DNA of 58,945 nucleotides, from NCBI GenBank assembly GCA_015657535.1, contig JADHZB010001346.1, positions 1 through 58,945 on the forward strand. The letters run 5' to 3'. The DNA is from Nephromyces sp. MM_2019. Lineage: Eukaryota > Apicomplexa > Aconoidasida > Nephromycida. Position 1 is the first letter of the stretch, and the number at the start of each line of letters is the position of its first letter. This document shows, piece by piece, positions 26,341-38,000 of this stretch. The position numbers and the translations under genes are program-made. The notes under the pieces are model-generated. The model saw only the letters and a program-made list of their open reading frames with translations. It did no database searches and had not been told where the DNA came from.

Positions 26341-26916
26341 GCAATCCTACGATTCACACCTTTCAAGAGAAAGTCAGTGGGGATTTTTTCTGCCACATAT
26401 TCCCTTATAACTTACTCCAAGGAGGAAGTAGCCTTCAAAAGTATAAAGCTCCACTTTTCTGTAGATTCTAATTTGCCTAGCGTTCAGATTTTCTGGATCG
26501 AAGTGTCAGATTTACAGCTTCCTTTTCAGTTGGATTGCAATACATGTGATCAACTTTTTCACCTAGTGCTGTATTTCGTTTCCACCAAAAGTGGGGCGAC
26601 GATGAGCTTTTCACAAAGCTACCGCGTGCTGCCCCAAGAAAAAACTTCTAGAAACCGAGCATCTTGTGCTTTTCGATGTTTTCATTCATGTTTTATCTCA
26701 TCTCTAAGAAGTTCAACAAGGTGTATTTTTATACCTTCTGAGCAAAAGCTACCATTTACCAATGATTTCAAATGCGCTATATCTCTTCAAACACATTTTA
26801 CACTCTTTTTTGGAGGGTTGAATCTTCGCCTGCTCTTTCAAGAGTCAAAAAAAATAGAGTTCCGGCGCTTGCAATTTGAAGCACCTGCCGTCTGTGCTGG
26901 GGTATTTGCTTCATGA
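26341..26916 (+). CDS. Long plus-strand ORF of unknown nature
   Basis: The frame is open from 26341 to the TGA at 26914-26916, about 190 codons, which is unusual in this AT-rich DNA. The first half (FSATYSLITYSKEEVAF,... VSDLQLPFQLDC) has alternating hydrophobic residues like a beta-rich domain. The second half is Ser/Cys/Phe-rich and less protein-like. There is no clear ATG at the start, so it would need an upstream exon or a shorter start. No family recognised. Confidence 0.35.
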   Translation, partial: AILRFTPFKRKSVGIFSATYSLITYSKEEVAFKSIKLHFSVDSNLPSVQIFWIEVSDLQLPFQLDCNTCDQLFHLVLYFVSTKSGATMSFSQSYRVLPQEKTSRNRASCAFRCFHSCFISSLRSSTRCIFIPSEQKLPFTNDFKCAISLQTHFTLFFGGLNLRLLFQESKKIEFRRLQFEAPAVCAGVFAS

Positions 26917-27329
26917 AAACATTCATGACGTTTTTTTTTATGCTTGTGACTAGTTTTCTAGCCGTGCTAGCACATGCTAATCAACTTCTATTTGTAAATG
27001 GGTTGCTCAGCACTTCTTAATAATACATACGCCAGGTAACCACCCTTTGGTTTCCAATGTGCATTAGGCTTGTATACTGTGTGCATACATAGACATGTAT
27101 TCCCCAGAGAGAGCAATAATTTTCAATCCTCCCTAGAAAACATATATTGCTGACAAGAGTGAGCAGGCTGATTGAATGAATTTTTTGGTATTCTTTATGT
27201 AGTACCTGTGTGAACTGTACTACTTGCGGTTTGGGGTTCAAGCTTAAGGTGTTCTTGTGCTACTTTTGCTTTGATTTTTTCGTGTCTTGTGCTTTTCACT
27301 CTGGAAACTTCTGCCAATTTACCTTGGTA

Positions 27330-27564
27330 CTAACATCCAAAGGTGCGTGTTAAGCCCACGTATAAAGCTGCAATGTATCCAAGGCCTTCCGCCAAAGACT
27401 TTTTCCAGTGCACTAACTCGGTAACCCAAGCTCTGCGAATAATACCGCGGTACTCTGCAATCCTGAAGAAGTGTAGCTTAGCTAGATTATACCGGTTGAT
27501 GTTGTGGAACCACTCCAAACACTGCCATCCTCGGGTTACTGCAAGGTCAACCGTAGGGCTGCAT
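27330..27564 (-). CDS. Coding-like terminal exon, unknown protein
   Basis: Acceptor TTCCCCAG (exon start 27564, phase 2); the frame ends at a TAG at 27330. About 77 residues include RGWQCLEWFHNINRYN, RIAEYRGIIRRAWVTELVHW and SLAEGLGYIAALYVGLT. The composition (aromatic, basic, with one hydrophobic stretch near the C terminus) is convincing for a small membrane-associated subunit. No family can be named. A competing acceptor is CTTGCAG about 20 bases in. Confidence 0.45.
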
Positions 27565-28017
27565 CTGGGGAATAGTGGTATACGCTACGGCATGAGGGAT
27601 ACACACAAGGGGAGATAATGTATGACTAAGATTAAACTGGCGCATAGCATGAACCAAGGTTTGAATTAACAGTGATTGTACGCAAGGGTTATTCCTCAAT
27701 AAAGCTACTTTATACGCTATGCATCTATTTACTTATAGAATATTGGCGAAAATACCCTGAAGTAGTCACAGAGGACTCAATTCCTCAAGGCCTGCGGCCC
27801 TCCAAAAACGTAGCACATCTATAGCAGTCAACTGCGTAGAAAAGGCTTCTCTGCATCCTCACAGTAAGACTACAAATTTGACCAGTATACGAAGAAACTA
27901 CCCTAAAGTCTCGCGCGAGAAGCAACTTCGCTAGACAAAAAACAGCTCATGCAATGAAGAGTGCTTAGCCATCTGTGCTAGCCTCAAAACATGGTGGACT
28001 AGCTTGAAATTCGAGCT

Positions 28018-28107
28018 TCAAAGAGAGACTATGCAAATGTAGCCTGAATTTAAACAATTTTTTCCCGGTATGAAGCATTCTATTCCTGTCACTGCATAGC
28101 GCTGGTC
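28018..28107 (-). CDS. Coding-like short exon, unknown protein
   Basis: Acceptor GTGCTTATTTCCAG; 29 codons then TGA, starting DQRYAVTGIECFIPG. Phase 0 at its start is compatible with the donor at 29000. Too short to identify. Confidence 0.3.
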   Translation of the reverse strand, partial: DQRYAVTGIECFIPGKNCLNSGYICIVSL

Positions 28108-28279
28108 CTGGAAATAAGCACGGCGGTGACGATGAGCAGTTTAGTTTCCCCTTCATACTGTGTTTATTATAGGTCTATTTAGCCATTTTTGATTAGATAA
28201 TGAGGCCTCGAATGCATGGTTTCCCAGGTTGGATCAAAATTCAAGCCAGGCGGCTGAATGGTTAATATCCCGAACAAAT

Positions 28280-28476
28280 TCAGAACATATTGCCGAACTG
28301 CTTGCTAATAGTGCACACATCCTGCATGTATATAGCAGGAATGCTCCTCATGGACACTGGAAAATTGTTTAAATATGCATAATCTACTAGATCGAAGAAC
28401 AACTGGGGGTGGCCTAACTTTTGGATATTGCACATGAAAATACGGATATAGATGCTTTTATATTTCAGGCAAAACG
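28280..28476 (-). CDS. Coding-like exon, unknown protein
   Basis: Acceptor GTGATTCTAG, then 64 codons to a TGA at 28280. Pieces include IRIFMCNIQKLGHPQLFFDL and YLNNFPVSMRSIPAIYMQDV. The non-repetitive, balanced composition suggests real coding. It may be a last exon, or may be cut short by a GTAGAT donor inside. No family recognised. Confidence 0.4.
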
Positions 28477-28999
28477 CTAGAATCACCGTTGCATGCAGGG
28501 AAATATTACAGAGTAAACGTGTTACTCAACTATATGCTCACGTTTTCTGGACGTTTAAGCAGACTTTAACTTAGACATGCGCTAGCAACGCTAGGTTGAA
28601 ATTTAATATCCACAAGCAGACACTCCTTGATGAACTTCAAACTTCACCCACCCCGGTCTGGTGCGCGCGTGTTTTACTAGGTTCTGGAATTTATTCTCAC
28701 GAGAACTTCTAATGCACGACGAGGGGCTGCACAAAAGTGCATGTGCTCACACTTGTGCTTACATTTTGAGGTACCTTATAATCACCTGAGGGCATAAAAA
28801 CGAGCGTTTGTATGCTCTATCTATTTTAAGCCTCCCCTTAACCCTTTCTGGCAGCAAGAACTGGTCCCTTGTGCTTTCTGTAGGTTGTATTTACCCCCAC
28901 CTACTACAGTAGAAAGAAGCGTCTTCTCTTGTACTCCATTCCTCGCTTGAACTTCGCTATTGAACTCACATGCTTAGACTCTTTGCTGCCTCTACTTAC

Positions 29000-29126
29000 C
29001 CCGAGAATGCTGCGAACATACCAAACTGTCATCGAGGATACTACTAGCGTTGTTTTTCTGTCTGCGTACACATCATCAGCGCACCCAAGATTACGTATAC
29101 CGCACAAGCAAGAAACTTGGAAAATC
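29000..29126 (-). CDS. Coding-like internal exon, unknown protein
   Basis: Acceptor AATCAACAG and a consensus donor CTCGGG|GTAAGT bound 42 codons including CLCGIRNLGCADDVYADRK and VSSMTVWYVRSILG. Phase is 2 in and 0 out. It lies just downstream of the BolA stop (29322) on the same strand, so it would belong to a separate minus-strand gene. Confidence 0.4.
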
Positions 29127-29321
29127 CTGTTGATTACCATGTTACATCACGCTAGAGAAGTTCCTATCCTATAATTACATTATTAATCCTTTTAACTCCA
29201 AAAAAAACCCGCGTTCAGAGCTTTATTCAATATTTTCCATGCATGGCGATAAATTCATTCAATAGTTTCAACTAATCAAGCAAACACTAGAAATTTTTTT
29301 CCATCCTCAGGGATCAGATTT

Positions 29322-32300
29322 TCAGTTTTTAGGTGGACTTGCCGCTATTGAAAGCGCATGTACAGGACCAGCCAATTCATCGCTTAGTATCTTATATATT
29401 AACCTATGGCGGTCAACAATTCGAATACCTCTAAAGCTTTCACTCTCAATAATCAGCCTGTAGGAGTCACCATGCATAAAAAGCACAAAAGGATCAGCAC
29501 ATATGAAATCTAAAAAGCTATGCTTTGGAAAGAGCAAGAAGAGCGACGAAATCAAAGCTTTACTCCAAACCATCGGCACTACTGGCACCACTAAGCATCA
29601 TTTTCAAGAAGTATTCATACAACCACATGCAAATGCAAAATTAAAAAACCACAGCTGAAAAAGGCGATCACGCAGACACGCAGAATACGCATACCACACA
29701 CAGAATGCGCATATCACACACATCACAGCCATGTCACAAACAGAACACCCTCAAAAGTAAATAGCACTCAATATACATATACACCGCGCAGATTGAGGTA
29801 TGCTAGGTGCTCTAGAAGCAAGTCATACATGCGACACACTTCACAAACAAATTAAGCACCCCACGACTACTCAACATGCATCCCCCCCAATTTTTTGCTT
29901 TCCTCTTACTGAAAATGAGTTTCCCCATGTGAATATCTCTGAGTATCCGATCGCATTGCTATATGTCCCGCATGCTGCGAGGACTGCACGCACAAACATA
30001 ACACAAAAGAGAATATTAAAAAATGGAATCTACAAATAACTGGTAGTTGCAATATGCTCTTGTGAAGTTTACATAAGCCTTATTCAACAGAGGAAACTTT
30101 GATATGCAGACCTGCAGCACGTCATAACAAGGCTGAAAATACTAGCATATGTGTGCAGCTATTAAACGAGCATTTCAGCACGCGTTTGTGGCATACATTT
30201 TGGGGGTTTAGGCACACGCGTAATCCTCAGATTATCATTATTTTTTTCAACGGGAATCCACTGGTCTCTAACCTGGTTAATGATATGCAGCTTAGTCGGT
30301 GCCAGCTCCTTCTCCAGCTGAAAGAAAAAACGAATTTACGACGTGCGGTGCATATCATGCAGGAACACACAAGAGAAAAGGAGTGGTGGAAGCAGAAAGG
30401 ACAACACATAATACAGCAGTTACAGGATAGAATAAGATGCTGTGGGTAACACACAAGCCAGAAAAAAATAGCAGGCTTTTGCCACCTTCATAAGCGATGT
30501 TTTAGTATACTTTATTGCAGCATAATCACGTGAAGACGAGCGTATCTCTGAGAGACCTGCAGCCATTACACTAGTAAAAACTACCTGAATTTACAATATG
30601 AGACAAGAAAAATCTCAAACTGCATCCTCAAACATACTGACCTGAGCAAGAAGTACTTTCAAACAATTTTGTAGAATTACCATAACACCTTCCCAGGTAT
30701 TAAAACAAGTTAATCAGAGCATTAAAGTTTACCTCATCTGCCGAGTTCACTCAGTATATGTTGGGATTAGAGTGATGTGCCGAATTTACTCAGTTTGTGT
30801 GCGTTGAGATGAGTATATCACTACGAATTAGACGCGGAAAATAGCTATATATGAAGGTAACACTTAGTTTCAAAACTACTACACTAGACCCAAGTACTAG
30901 CAGCCCACATAAAAAAATCAACAAAATAGTTAATCAAATTCTAAAGCTTGCAAGCCAAAAACAGCTGAAGATGCAGCGGTTTAGCAAAAAGTAAGCGAAG
31001 AAAATAAAGGGTCATATAGCTCGTATACTGCTGCTTTTATAGAGAAAAAAAGAGGTGAAAAAGCCGCATCACATGCCTCGTATACCTCTACTTTTATAGC
31101 GAAAAAAGAGTTGACAAAAAAGCACTCTATTGCTCCTATACTTCTGCTTTTACAGCGAAAATTAGATGAAGTGATAAGACTGTTCACAACAATGCTGCTT
31201 TCACATATAAAACCAAGACAAAAAATCAGCATCATTTCATCATAAAAACGCTATGCTTCTTCATACGAAACAAGCGCTTCAAGCTATATAGTTAAAAAAC
31301 AGTAGCAGAGGCTTTAAGGGCAGAATAAAAAAAGCTTATTCGCTACAACATTCATTCACTTTGTCATGAGTGGCGTAAATAGGCTAAGAGATTATAAGCC
31401 TTACTATTTTACCAGAACACAGATATATAGGTGCAGAGAGGAGGGAATCATGCGTCAGCTGAGCAGTGAATATTGAAAATAAACAACAGGTGCAAATCTA
31501 TAAAATATGCTCCCGAAAGCTTACACATAACCAAATTTTTTTTTCCCAGAATCAGTTCTGCAGTTTACTTAATCTTCAAAAATGATTAGGTTCACACACT
31601 CAGAAACACAATATAATACGAGCAGGAAGCCGTCCCTATGTACAAAGACATATGATAAAGGGAGCGAAAAAGTTGGGTTTTTAAAGCAGTTACAGAAAAA
31701 GAAGCAGAAAAGAAAGATAAACAAAAAATTTAACAAATTCTCACACACATTCACGCCCAAATTCACACACACGTTCATACACACACACGCATCGAGCTTT
31801 CAAAACAAGGTCCAAAATTTTCAGCATAAAAGAACCAAAAACTGCAGAAAAAAATACCAGTTTGAAAGATGAAAAGGAAGAAAAGCTTGAAGTGCTATAC
31901 ACCCTACAGCAGTTTACAGCTCTTCAATAACTCCTACACGAGCCTCTGATCAATTCTTTTTTTTCTTCAAAAAAAGTCATCTTCTTGAAGATTCACATCT
32001 GAACCAGCTTCTATATACAAAGCTCGGAAATTTGAATTAAAAAATTTAAAAGCAATAGGAGAAAACATGTGAAATGAAATCACTAAACTCCTACGAAGAG
32101 CAGTAAATTTCAAAGACTCTCTTTTTTAAGAGTAAGCATATCCTCATCGTTTGATGAATTACATTCACATAGACGCCGAATACAACGGAGATGTTCACAA
32201 CGCCCACACATGCGCAAACATTGCTCCCTGCCCAAAACAGGAGGGCGACTTTCAAAAAAATCCCAAAGAAAAAAACCTAAACTTCATGACACTTGCAATC

Positions 32301-32687
32301 TCATCTCAAATACATGCATGCTTTGATAGTGAGCGTGTGTGTGGATAATTCAATAACTCCACACGCACATACTAGAATACACTCTTTCATCTTTGTCAAA
32401 GAATCCTCTACTTTTAGTTTAATGAGAGACTCTGCAGAAGTCTCTGAATCCCCCATCTACCAATATTTTCACTTTGTCAAAGAATCCTCTACCTTCAATC
32501 TGATTGAAGTCTCTACAGGTCCTTTAGGTTCTCCACCTTCCAGGCCTTGAAGATGTTCTGCCGCCATGAAGGATGAAGAAGAAGGCGAGAAATAACTTCT
32601 GCAGCGTAACCCCTCACTCCGAAGGTATGAAGTCACTAGTTGCTGCCTCTTAAGAGTGGAGACTAATAGGCGTTCTAATGGTATCAT
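29322..32687 (-). CDS. Mitochondrial BolA-like protein
   Basis: Exons: 32687 to 32473 (or 32493), probably one unfound exon, a tentative 30749-30733, then 29983-29910 and 29457-29322 (TGA). The first exon starts MIPLERLLVSTLKRQQLVTS, an Arg/Ser-rich presequence typical of mitochondrial import, then PVETSIRLKVEDSL, matching the first BolA helix. Exon 29983-29910 gives SSQHAGH and SHGETHF; the last exon gives the BolA core IIESESFRG, DRHRLIYKILSDEL and PVHALSI. The phase between the last two exons fits (CA|G). BolA proteins bind iron-sulfur clusters with monothiol glutaredoxins; mitochondrial forms help load clusters onto lipoate synthase and respiratory enzymes. Identity is secure; the middle of the gene model is not. 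Confidence 0.82.
30318..30449 (+). CDS. Possible plus-strand exon nested in a BolA intron
   Basis: A strong acceptor (CTCCTTCTCCAG) is followed by 43 open codons (LKEKTNLRRAVHIMQEH,... KQKGQHIIQQLQDRI) resembling a charged helix, ending at TAA or at a GTAACA donor just before it. It lies antisense inside the BolA gene. It may be chance. Confidence 0.25.
   Translation: MKEKTNLRRAVHIMQEHTREKEWWKQKGQHIIQQLQDRIRCCG
31005..31170. repeat. Three imperfect copies of an about 60-base repeat
   Basis: Units carry the pattern CTCGTATACNNCTGCTTTTATAGNGAAAA (spread over about 60 bases). They lie in the large BolA intron; the minus ORF across them is the translated repeat. Confidence 0.65.
32394..32495 (-). 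repeat. Direct repeat covering the end of BolA exon 1
   Basis: CTTTGTCAAAGAATCCTCTA occurs at 32394 and again at 32472, 78 bases apart. The minus-strand readings are closely similar (LIKLKVEDSLTK versus SIRLKVEDSLTK). This looks like a tandem duplication of the helix-encoding end of BolA exon 1. Confidence 0.75.
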
Positions 32688-32804
32688 CGACGGAGCCGAT
32701 ATAAAAAACTTAATAAACTTCCCCTGTCCTAATGAGAATATTCCAAATGAAGCGAAGCACACAATCAAAGAAAAGCTACGGTATAATGTGATGTGCATTT
32801 TAAG
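32688..32804. promoter_or_regulatory. Candidate bidirectional promoter between BolA and a plus-strand gene
   Basis: Only about 117 bases separate the BolA ATG (32687, minus) from the first coding-like plus exon (32805). No defined element is recognised. The role rests solely on the divergent layout. Confidence 0.25.
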
Positions 32805-33642
32805 GAGGAAAATTTCTACACCCAAAGTGAAGCTCTACGTGCTTGCCCTTCCAGTGAGCATATGAATGCTACGGTGTACCCAATTCTGGATATGAAGATG
32901 TGTTTGGTGTGCGCGCATGTTCTATGGGTGGTGTGTGTGTGTTTGCATGTTTATGTGGGTTACTGTGCGTGTTTGGACGCGTTGGTGAATGTATTTTTAT
33001 AGCTGTGTATGTGTGTGTTTATAGGAATTTGTGAGTGTGTTTATGAATCTTTGTGTGTGTGTGTTTACAACTCTGTATATGTATTTCTAGGTAGTTGTGT
33101 ACATGTGTATATAAATCTGTGTGTTTGTAGGTTTTTGTGTGCGTGTGTTTGCAACTCTGTAGATGTGTTTGTAGGTATTTGTGTGTGTGTGTTTACAACT
33201 CTGTGTGTGCGTTTATATGATTATGCGTGTTTATATATATTCACATGTGCTAATACGTGTGTGCGTATGTATGCCTTTATAACTGTACATTTGTATCCAT
33301 GATTATAAATTTATGTATGTGTCTACAGGTATGCGTGTGTTTTACATGCGTGTATACCCCCTCAAATATATGTGTCACTAGCTCTCAAAGCTATTGCTAA
33401 GTTCCCCCTAATAGCAATGCGTGTTTGTACCATCACGGGGTTAAGTGTGTGCACGCACGGTTGCATGGCACTTGTGTGTGCGAAGATACATGGTATGTGA
33501 TTGCCTTGACAGTGTGTGTATGCGGGTGTGTATTAGCGTCACACATCTGCAGGCCTTTTTTAGCTTTTGGCGTGTGCGTATTGGGAAGCAAAGCGTGTTC
33601 ACCTTGGCAGTGATCTATCAGAATACGCGGCTGGAAATCTGT
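32805..33642 (+). CDS. Possible two-exon fragment of an unknown plus-strand gene
   Basis: Exon 32805-32908 (after CATTTTAAG) reads EENFYTQSEALRACPSSEHM and on to YPILDMKMCLV. Exon 33564-33642 (acceptor GGCCTTTTTTAG, donor TGT|GTAAGC) reads FWRVRIGKQSVFTLAVIYQN and on. The join is in phase if the GTGCGC donor is used. The intron between is TG-rich on the plus strand, as expected for a plus-strand gene here. No family recognised; later exons not found. Confidence 0.33.
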
Positions 33643-34479
33643 GTAAGCTTGTGGTTCAGCAAACTTCCTATCACTCCTGTTGCTTCACTTGTCATAAAGA
33701 AGCAGCTCATATTAGTGAAACGGCAGTCCCTGTAATGGGGGTCCTAAAAGCCAAACATTTAGATGGGAAACTATGAAGTTTGGAAAACTCCAGAGTAAGT
33801 ACAGAAAGGTGATACTTGGATCTCGACTTAAAGCTCAATGCACACACAATGGAGAGTAGCGCTTCACACACAACGGAGCTCACTCCTCCGCAAACACAGT
33901 GAAGCTCACTCCTCCTCACGTGGCTACTCTTTCAATGTGCTCTCCAATAAGCCTTCAAGAGACAGATGCTTCTTGGTGTCAGCTCTCACACACAATCCCT
34001 CCCTGGAGAACCTCTGCTGGACTAACTCACTCTAGCCCCATCTTGTTTCTATAAACTCCCCCCAATAAGCTGCAGCACCACACACCTTGCAAAATAGCTA
34101 ACTTTTCTCTCAGCTGGTATCTCTACCTCTTTCAATCGAATAATGTATACACTAGTGCAATTCTCAAGAAAGTTGTTGCATAGAGTGCAAACCGGGAGGC
34201 ACACACCTCTTCATGGCAACTCAGTGGAAACACACACACACCCTCACACACATAGATGCATACGCACACCCTTACGCATACGTATGATAGACACACACAC
34301 GCAGTAACACCGCATCCTCATGCACATGCTTATAAGATTCTAACACACAGCCGATAAAGATGCTCGGCTAGCGGATATACTAGAGGCATATTTGACGAGC
34401 ATATAAACGCACACAGAGCCTGCACACACAATCTTCGGCCAGACCGACGCAGAGCTAGTAGACGCACATCCTCACACAC

Positions 34480-34650
34480 ACCCCCTCAAACACACCCTCA
34501 CACACACCCCCTCAAACACACCCTCACACACGCCCCCTCAAATACACCCTCATACACGCCCCCTCAAATACACCCTCACACACGCCCCCTCGAACACACG
34601 CCCACACACCCTCACACGCGCGCCCTCACACACACACCCCCTAATTTTGC
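34480..34650. repeat. Minisatellite CACCCCCTCAAACACACCCT
   Basis: Six or more copies of a 27-base unit (CACACCCCCTCAAAYACACC plus TCACA), slightly degenerate, upstream of the isocitrate dehydrogenase gene. Confidence 0.85.
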
Positions 34651-35032
34651 GTCTTCAGCGAGTTTCAAAATCATTATATCCAATTAATCATATATCTTTA
34701 TGCTAAACACTTAAAAGACTTTTTTCTTGTTTTCGCGAGATATTCTCCAAATTTTGAACTCCTTCCTCCTGCATTAAAATAGCGAAAACACCTGCTAATC
34801 TTATAGAGGAAAATTCCCCAATTTAGCGGCCTTTCAGGGGATGTGAACACTATTTTCCCCCCTCTTTTTGTATATAAGTCAAACTCCCTTGATTTTTTTG
34901 ATGCAGTCATACTCCTACCACTTGGATCCGTGTCTTTTATTGTCTTTTCATTAAAATACAAGAATTTGGCAAAGGATCCCCTTTTTTCCAAGCTCGAACC
35001 CTCCTTTCTGAGATATATTTAAGCCTTTCAAA
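34651..35032 (+). promoter_or_regulatory. Promoter and pyrimidine-rich leader of isocitrate dehydrogenase
   Basis: The last 200 bases before the ATG are CT-rich on the sense strand, like the stretch before the 46918 gene. A 97-codon minus ORF (34698-34991) crosses this region, but it has no domain and I read it as a shadow. No TATA-like element is confidently placed. Confidence 0.4.
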
Positions 35033-38000
35033 ATGTCTTTGCGACGAAGTTTGCTTCTAATAAACCCTTCCACCGCCATTATAAGCTTACATTTTCCCCA
35101 CTCACAATTTGCCACTCATTCAGCAAGATGTGTTAGCTCTGTAAACCACAGCCCATTAACCTCTTTTTCCACCTTCTTACATGCTACTCCCCAGCATGCA
35201 TTGCGGTGCGAGCCTCACTGGGGATCCAACCCTTCTCTTTTACCCACCACCCCATGGAAATTTTCCTTTCATTCCTCCCTACACGGCAGAGAAAACCCCC
35301 TTTTCTCTCTAAAACCTCGCTTTTTTTCCACCAGCCATAGAATGAAGATAACAGTGAAAAATCCGGTAGTTGAGATGGACGGAGATGAGATGACACGAAT
35401 TATATGGCGATGGATAAAGGAAAAACTACTTTTTCCTTACCTAAATCTGAATATACTATACTACGATCTAGGCATACAGCATAGAGATGAAACTTCCGAT
35501 AAAGTCACCCTAGATGCTGCCCAAGCTATCTTGGGTTGTAAAGTGGGTATAAAGTGTGCAACGATTACTCCCGATAAGGTGAGAGTAGAAGAGTTTGGCT
35601 TGCAGTCGATGTGGAAGAGTCCTAATGGTACTATTCGGTGGGTTAAGGGGGGGGGTTTGGCGGGGGTTTTGGAGGGGGACTTGCTGGGGAGTTTGGGGGT
35701 AGATTTTTTGAAGATAATTGGAGGTAGATAGTTTAATAAAATTGAAGGTTGAATTCAATATAGAATTTTGGGTAAAATTGGAACAGACTTTTTTATGCCG
35801 TTAACTTCAAAGGATATCTTCAAGATGGAAGCGTCAATTACCTGCTGTCTTCATGATCAGCTACTTTGAAAAACATTCCCTCCTTGCCGTTCCTCACCTT
35901 ATCTCTCAAGCACCATCAATTTTTTGTATTCCACAGCTCATCATCCATGGCTAAACATCCGCGTATGTCTCTTTTTCCCTCTATCCCATACCTAAGTATT
36001 CGAAAACAGCAATTTCTACACACTTGCGTATACAAACCAAACTTTTCCCTTGCACCAATACCCTTTCCCCCCTCCAAACGCCTTCCTGCCTTTAGAAACA
36101 TACTAGACGGCACAGTATTCAGAGCTCCGATACTTGTATCGAATATACCAAAGCTCGTTCCGGGTTGGAAGAAACCGATCATCATAGGACGTCATGCTCA
36201 TGCCGATCAGTACAAGAATAAATCCTTCGTCATTGATCGTCCTGGAGACTTTGATATATGCTTTAAGCCAGCTGATGGTAGTCCTGAGAAGAGGAGGACG
36301 GTATTCTCTTTTCAAGGGCCTGGAGTAGCCTTAGGCATGTACAACACTGAGGTTTCTATTAAAGGATTCGCTAGGTCTTGTTTTGAGTATGCCCTTCTGC
36401 AGTCTATGCCTCTTTATATGAGCACAAAAAATACGATTTTGAAGAAGTATGATGGTATGTTTAAAGACATTTTCAAGAGAATCTATGATGAGGAGTATAA
36501 AAAGCTTTTTGAAGAAAAAGGTCTTTGGTATGAACACCGCCTGATTGATGATATGGTTAGTAGATGTTGTGTGTGATAGAGAGAGGAGGAGATGATGCTG
36601 GTGGTGTGTGCTGGAGGGTTGTCGAGATGATGAGAAATTTTGGTTTTTTTAATGTGTGGGTGGTGGGTGATGTTTGTTTGTGGCTTGTTTTTTCGTGTGT
36701 GGTGGTGTTTTGTGTGGTGGGTGGTGATTTTTTTGTGTGGCGGTGTTTTGTTTTTGCATGTGCAGTTTGTGTGTGATTTCTTTTATTTTGTGTGTAGCGT
36801 GTGCGTGGTTTGGTATGTAGTTTGTTTTTTTATGTGCGTAGCGCATGTTTGGTGTGTGGTGGTGTTTGCGTGTGGATTGTTTTCTTCTCTGTTTAGCACG
36901 TATGTGACCTGGAATTTGGATAGTGTTTGTGTAGTTTGTTGGGTGTGTAGCGTGTGTGTGACTTCGTCTTTTGAGGGTGTTTTTTTACCTTTTTTTTTGT
37001 TGTTTATACGACATATGTGTGGGTTTTTTCACTGCGTGAATATCTTATGGGCGGCTTACTTCTTGCTTTGGCGGGTGTTTGCCTTCTGTGCTTTGTTTTT
37101 TGGTGCGGGTATCGCCTGATTGTCGAGTGTAACGCAGCTCTGTACTCAATATTACAGAATAAAGGCTTTATGAAATTGGATTTTTGTTCAAAATATAGAG
37201 GTTTGGGTTTACTCATTAGTGCTAAGTCTTTGATGTTGCTTCTTTGCTCGTAAAGCTTTTAGTGTGTTGATTTTTTGTTTATAATAGGTAGCCCAAGCAT
37301 TGAAGTCTGAAGGAGGATTTGTGTGGGCTTGCAAGAACTACGATGGAGATGTACAATCCGATATAGTCGCCCAGGTATTTATATCTTTGTTGATTTGCTT
37401 TTGCAAAGTTGGTGTATTCTGTGTGTTCCTGCGATAGAAATACTGCATAAATTTTGCAGTTTCTTGCTTTATACTAGAATCAAAAACACAATTTGGTGTG
37501 CTTTATTATAGATTTTAAGGCTGCTTAAGAGGGCGAATTAAAACTGTTTTTTTTTCTTATAGTATGTTTTTGGAAGCCATAATAACTGTATTCTGTATTA
37601 TACTATATGCCTAGTTTATTGTGTAGAGCTGCCTTTTTACGTCGTTTCTCTCTTCTTTTTTCTCCTCTTCCTCCTCTTCCTCCCCCTCCCTCTTCCTCCC
37701 CTTCCCTCTCCTCCCCCACTACTCCCTTCCTTCTCCTCCGTCTCTTCTTATCTATCTTCCAGGGATATGGTAGCTTAGGCTTAATGACTTCCGTGCTACT
37801 CACTCCTGACGGGCAAATATGCGTAGCGGAAGCAGCTCACGGAACTGTTACAAGGCACTACAGAGTTCATCAGGCTGGAGGTGTAACTTCGACGAATCCA
37901 ATTGCTTCTATTTTTGCGTGGACTCGAGGTTTAGCACACAGGTAGTAGCTCTTGGAAGAGGGAGTAGAAATCGGGGCTCCTCATCGAGTAGACCTTTGGA

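Noticed and set aside
30099..30449. 116-codon plus ORF as a complete gene
   Set aside because: The first two thirds are not protein-like; only the last 44 codons follow a good acceptor, kept as a weak exon.
32656..32865. 69-codon plus ORF over BolA exon 1
   Set aside because: Antisense shadow of the BolA presequence exon, which has the better family evidence.
34698..34991. 97-codon minus ORF before isocitrate dehydrogenase
   Set aside because: Lies across the CT-rich leader; basic, low-information peptide without splice context.
36640..37119. 159-codon plus ORF rich in Cys and Val
   Set aside because: Translated TG repeats inside isocitrate dehydrogenase intron 2.
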